Shown here piece by piece: positions 15,429 to 16,957 of a stretch of 16,957 nucleotides of DNA (positions within the stretch are counted from its first letter, which is position 1; every line of letters begins with the position of its first letter). Source of the stretch: Anaerolineaceae bacterium (lineage in GTDB: Bacteria > Chloroflexota > Anaerolineae > Anaerolineales > Anaerolineaceae); the NCBI GenBank assembly GCA_021107195.1, contig JAIOTF010000051.1, positions 1-16,957 of the forward strand. The letters run 5' to 3'. The notes beneath the pieces were generated by a model. That model was not told the origin of the DNA and ran no database searches. It saw nothing but the letters and a program-made list of their open reading frames with translations. A program made the position numbers and the translations under genes.

Positions 15429-15468
15429 AAGATAGTGTGTTTTTCTCTATAAATTGTGAGATAGACCG

Positions 15469-15496
15469 ATTATACAAGAAAATGCTCAAAAGTCAA
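15469..15496 (-). promoter_or_regulatory. Strong sigma-70-type promoter of the livJ leader
   Basis: On the minus strand TTGACT (15491-15496), 16-bp spacer, TATAAT (15469-15474). The -10 is a perfect consensus match and the -35 matches five of six. Start predicted near 15462. No comparable promoter is visible between the leader terminator and livJ, so it may drive the whole liv operon by readthrough. Confidence 0.75.
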
Positions 15497-15624
15497 CCAT
15501 CAGATCAATATCAAATTTGCATTTTCCAGGTTTTAACAACATGTTAATCGTTTTTCCCGGCAATTTACCGGAATAACCTTCGAAAAGGTGAATGACCAAA
15601 TCCCTGATTTCTTTATTCCTTAAT

Positions 15625-15642
15625 CTCCAATCAATATTGGAG
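15625..15642 (-). other. Hairpin overlapping the stop codon of the MBL-fold gene
   Basis: CTCCAA/TTGGAG, six pairs with a 6-nt loop, spans the stop codon at 15631-15633. There is no T-run after it. The following stretch (15497-15624) has no gene; it is AT-rich and carries a small CCGG/CCGG stem (about 15558-15572). The hairpin arms are the same as those of the larger leader hairpin at 15357-15377. Confidence 0.45.
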
Positions 15643-16488
15643 TATCAGTCCTGCGCCCGCTTCTTCCAGTTTTACCACGTTTGCCAATTTGATTTTTGAA
15701 GCCAGACTTGTGCAGTGGCAGGCATGCATTGTTTTTGGTTGCAAGCCGGCAAAATAATCCAGCGTTCCATTCATCTGTTCTGGAGTTGGTTCAAGCAGGT
15801 GGAAGCCGCCCACAATATCCACGATGCGCTCGTCACCGCAAATACGTTTAGCCTGTTCGATCGTGTTGCAAATGCCGGCATGGGAGCAGCCAGCAATGAT
15901 GACCAGCCCTTCAGGGGTTTTGCAGGCCAGGGCGGTATCATCCAGTAGAAAATCGGGGGTCGTTTCTTTTTTGACGATCTCGCCGATGGTTTGTTTGCTT
16001 TCGAAATCATTTTCGCGCACGATCTCACCCAGAAAAACCAGATTCTCGCTGAGCCATACGGGTTCTTTGCTCAGGTGCAGATCAAATTGTCGGGACAGCT
16101 TCTCGGCGCTGAAGACCGATCCGATTTCGCCCAGCCCCAGCGATTGGAAGGTTTTACTTTCCAGGGCTGCGGGGTGGGCAATCATCTGTGGGCGTTGTTG
16201 AAGAGGCGGCCTTGAAAAGGCAGCATTCTCAAAATTGTGTTCTGTATACAGCCGCATCAACGCCATTAAACCCCAGGTGTGGTCGATATGGCCGTGAGAG
16301 ATGACCACCGCATCCAGGTCAAGCAGGTCGATTCCCAGCTTTTGCGCATTTTTCAGAAAGGCATCTGAATAGCCAGTGTCGAATAAAAATCGTTTCCCAT
16401 CGACTTCAATGAAAATAGACAGAGCGGGTTCACCCAGGAAATAGCGATCAATTAACGTGTTGTTGTCGATCAGAATGGCAAGTTTCAT
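15631..16488 (-). CDS. MBL-fold metallohydrolase of the COG1237 type (RFA-P synthase-like)
   Basis: A 285-aa cytoplasmic protein of the metallo-beta-lactamase fold. The metal site is visible: SHGHIDH (H65, H67, D69, H70), GCSHAGICNTIEQA (H203), GGFHL (H230) and HACHCTS (C257-T260). The early FDTGYS, the GCSHAG motif and the late HCT are typical of COG1237, a group often annotated as beta-ribofuranosylaminobenzene 5'-phosphate synthase-like proteins after an archaeal methanopterin study. Nothing nearby suggests methanopterin synthesis, so the real substrate is unknown. The start has GAAGG five bases upstream. It stands alone between the liv operon and the peroxiredoxin gene, all on the minus strand. 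Confidence 0.85.
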   Translation of the reverse strand: MKLAILIDNNTLIDRYFLGEPALSIFIEVDGKRFLFDTGYSDAFLKNAQKLGIDLLDLDAVVISHGHIDHTWGLMALMRLYTEHNFENAAFSRPPLQQRPQMIAHPAALESKTFQSLGLGEIGSVFSAEKLSRQFDLHLSKEPVWLSENLVFLGEIVRENDFESKQTIGEIVKKETTPDFLLDDTALACKTPEGLVIIAGCSHAGICNTIEQAKRICGDERIVDIVGGFHLLEPTPEQMNGTLDYFAGLQPKTMHACHCTSLASKIKLANVVKLEEAGAGLILQY

Positions 16489-16552
16489 GGCTTCCTTCTT
16501 GTGAGGTGAGATACGGTTGATATGTCTGTAGTATACTCCCGGTTTGAGTTTC

Positions 16553-16764
16553 CCCTTGGAAAGGTTGGTTTGTTGAACAGATCGAATTTCGCATTGTGTT
16601 TGCCTGGGTTCAAATTGGATGCCTGCATACCCTTTTCAAGGCTGGTCAGGAAGGCAAACGGCTGTTTGGAATAACCTTGAAAAGGGTTATTTTGCCTGAG
16701 AGGTTGGCTTTTATTCGGCTGGATTTGCTGTTCAGTCAGATGAGAAATCCAACCTTTCCAAGGG
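16553..16764. repeat. Intergenic element of nested inverted repeats (MITE/REP-like candidate)
   Basis: The 280-bp gap between the peroxiredoxin and the MBL gene is dense in inverted repeats. The outer arms are a perfect 16-bp pair, 16553-16568 (CCCTTGGAAAGGTTGG) and 16749-16764. Inside are a perfect 13-bp pair, ACCCTTTTCAAGG (16629-16641) with 16675-16687, a hairpin AATAACC/GGTTATT (16670-16691), CAAAC/GTTTG (16655-16668), and two direct copies of TTTGCCTG (16599, 16691). No ORF is present and no clear target-site duplication flanks it. The right arm ends 5 bp from the peroxiredoxin stop and could serve as its terminator stem. Confidence 0.6.
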
Positions 16765-16768
16765 AAGG

Positions 16769-16957
16769 TTACGCTTTCCTGTCCTTCAGGAACGCCAGCA
16801 CTTGCTCACTGTGCGCGGCAGGTTTGACCTTCTCCCACACTTTTTCGACCATCCCTTCCGGGTTGATCAGATACGTTGTGCGGTATACGCCTTCGTATTC
16901 TTTGCCATACATCTTCTTCTTTCCCCACACGCCGTATCGTTCACACACTGCATGGCC
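16769..16957 (-). CDS. bcp: Bcp/PrxQ-type peroxiredoxin, C-terminal part (cut by window end)
   Basis: The minus frame is open from the window end to TAA at 16769-16771, giving the last 62 residues. They read HAVCERYGVWGKKKMYGKEY, then EGVYRTTYLINPEGMVEKVWEKVKPAAHSEQVLAFLKDRKA. The YGVWGKKKMYGK block followed by R(T/S)T(Y/F)LI(N/D)PEG and KVWxKVK is the highly conserved C-terminal half of bacterioferritin-comigratory-protein peroxiredoxins, thiol peroxidases that reduce hydrogen peroxide and organic peroxides. The catalytic N-terminal half with the peroxidatic Cys lies outside the window, so activity and subtype cannot be judged. Confidence 0.9.
   Translation of the reverse strand, partial: GHAVCERYGVWGKKKMYGKEYEGVYRTTYLINPEGMVEKVWEKVKPAAHSEQVLAFLKDRKA

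Larger units (their letters stand above)
15255..15462 (-). promoter_or_regulatory. Candidate attenuator/leader RNA upstream of livJHMGF
   Basis: Transcription from the promoter at 15469-15496 should begin near 15462 and meet the terminator ~200 nt later. The RNA can close on itself (TCTCAC 15456-15461 with GTGAGA 15318-15323) and has an 11-pair hairpin with arms GAGTTCTCCAA and TTGGAGGACTT (about 15352-15382). The next ten bases, CTTGGGTTGG (15340-15349), can pair over nine positions, with one bulged T, to CCACCCAAG (15276-15284), which is the terminator's 5' arm plus loop. The terminator and this pairing exclude each other, as in transcription attenuation. It could also be an independent small RNA that simply ends here. 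A 39-codon ORF lies inside. Confidence 0.5.

Noticed and set aside
15226..15489. 87-aa minus-strand ORF in the livJ leader
   Set aside because: It starts upstream of the predicted transcription start, runs through the terminator and its A/T tract, and shows no family resemblance. The 39-codon ORF in another frame fits the transcript better.
16600..16625. tRNA T-arm-like sequence GGGTTCAAATTGG
   Set aside because: The flanks do not form a T-stem, and no anticodon arm or acceptor stem can be found around it.

Overview
This window looks like ordinary chromosome from an environmental bacterium of roughly balanced GC content. My best guess is a Chloroflexota (Anaerolineae-type) genome. That rests on gene style: a lipoprotein amino-acid binding protein on a long Glu/Ala/Pro tether, DUF1616 next to GT-C-like membrane proteins, Thr/Pro-rich linkers leading to a golvesin-like domain, and a COG1237 metallo-beta-lactamase-fold protein. 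It is inference; there is no rRNA or other phylogenetic marker. No IS element, phage gene, CRISPR array or tRNA was seen.

Left third (1-6899, + strand): a surface-glycan block. It runs from an unidentified gene cut by the window edge to a Wzx-like flippase, a DUF1616 membrane protein, a family 2 glycosyltransferase, a large GT-C-like membrane protein, and a CPBP (Abi) intramembrane protease fused through a Thr/Pro-rich stalk to a golvesin-like domain. Most junctions overlap by 1-4 bases. The exception is a 163-bp gap before the glycosyltransferase, which holds a promoter-like pair whose spacer is filled by a perfect palindrome. A lipoprotein with a NodB-like fold converges on this block, with the two stop codons overlapping.

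Middle (8018-9475): a compact unit encoding a 75-aa two-helix membrane protein with a near-consensus promoter, a good ribosome binding site and a strong terminator; the ThpR RNA 2',3'-cyclic phosphodiesterase; and, on the + strand, a likely ~170-220 nt structured non-coding RNA with its own promoter and terminator. Its rod-like pairing and length recall 6S RNA, but that identity is not proven.

Right half (9476-15496, - strand): a complete ABC importer of the branched-chain amino-acid (HAAT) type, in the order livJ-livH-livM-livG-livF. LivJ is the binding lipoprotein, LivH and LivM the permeases, LivG and LivF the ATPases. A 16-bp perfect hairpin separates livJ from the permease genes and probably favours livJ expression. 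LivM has an unusual ~190-residue extra N-terminal membrane region. Upstream of livJ is what I find most interesting: a strong promoter, a 39-codon ORF, a U8 terminator, and a segment inside the ORF that can pair with the 5' arm of that terminator. This is the architecture of a transcription attenuator.

Right edge: a COG1237 MBL-fold hydrolase, a ~210-bp intergenic region packed with nested inverted repeats, and the C-terminal part of a Bcp/PrxQ-type peroxiredoxin.
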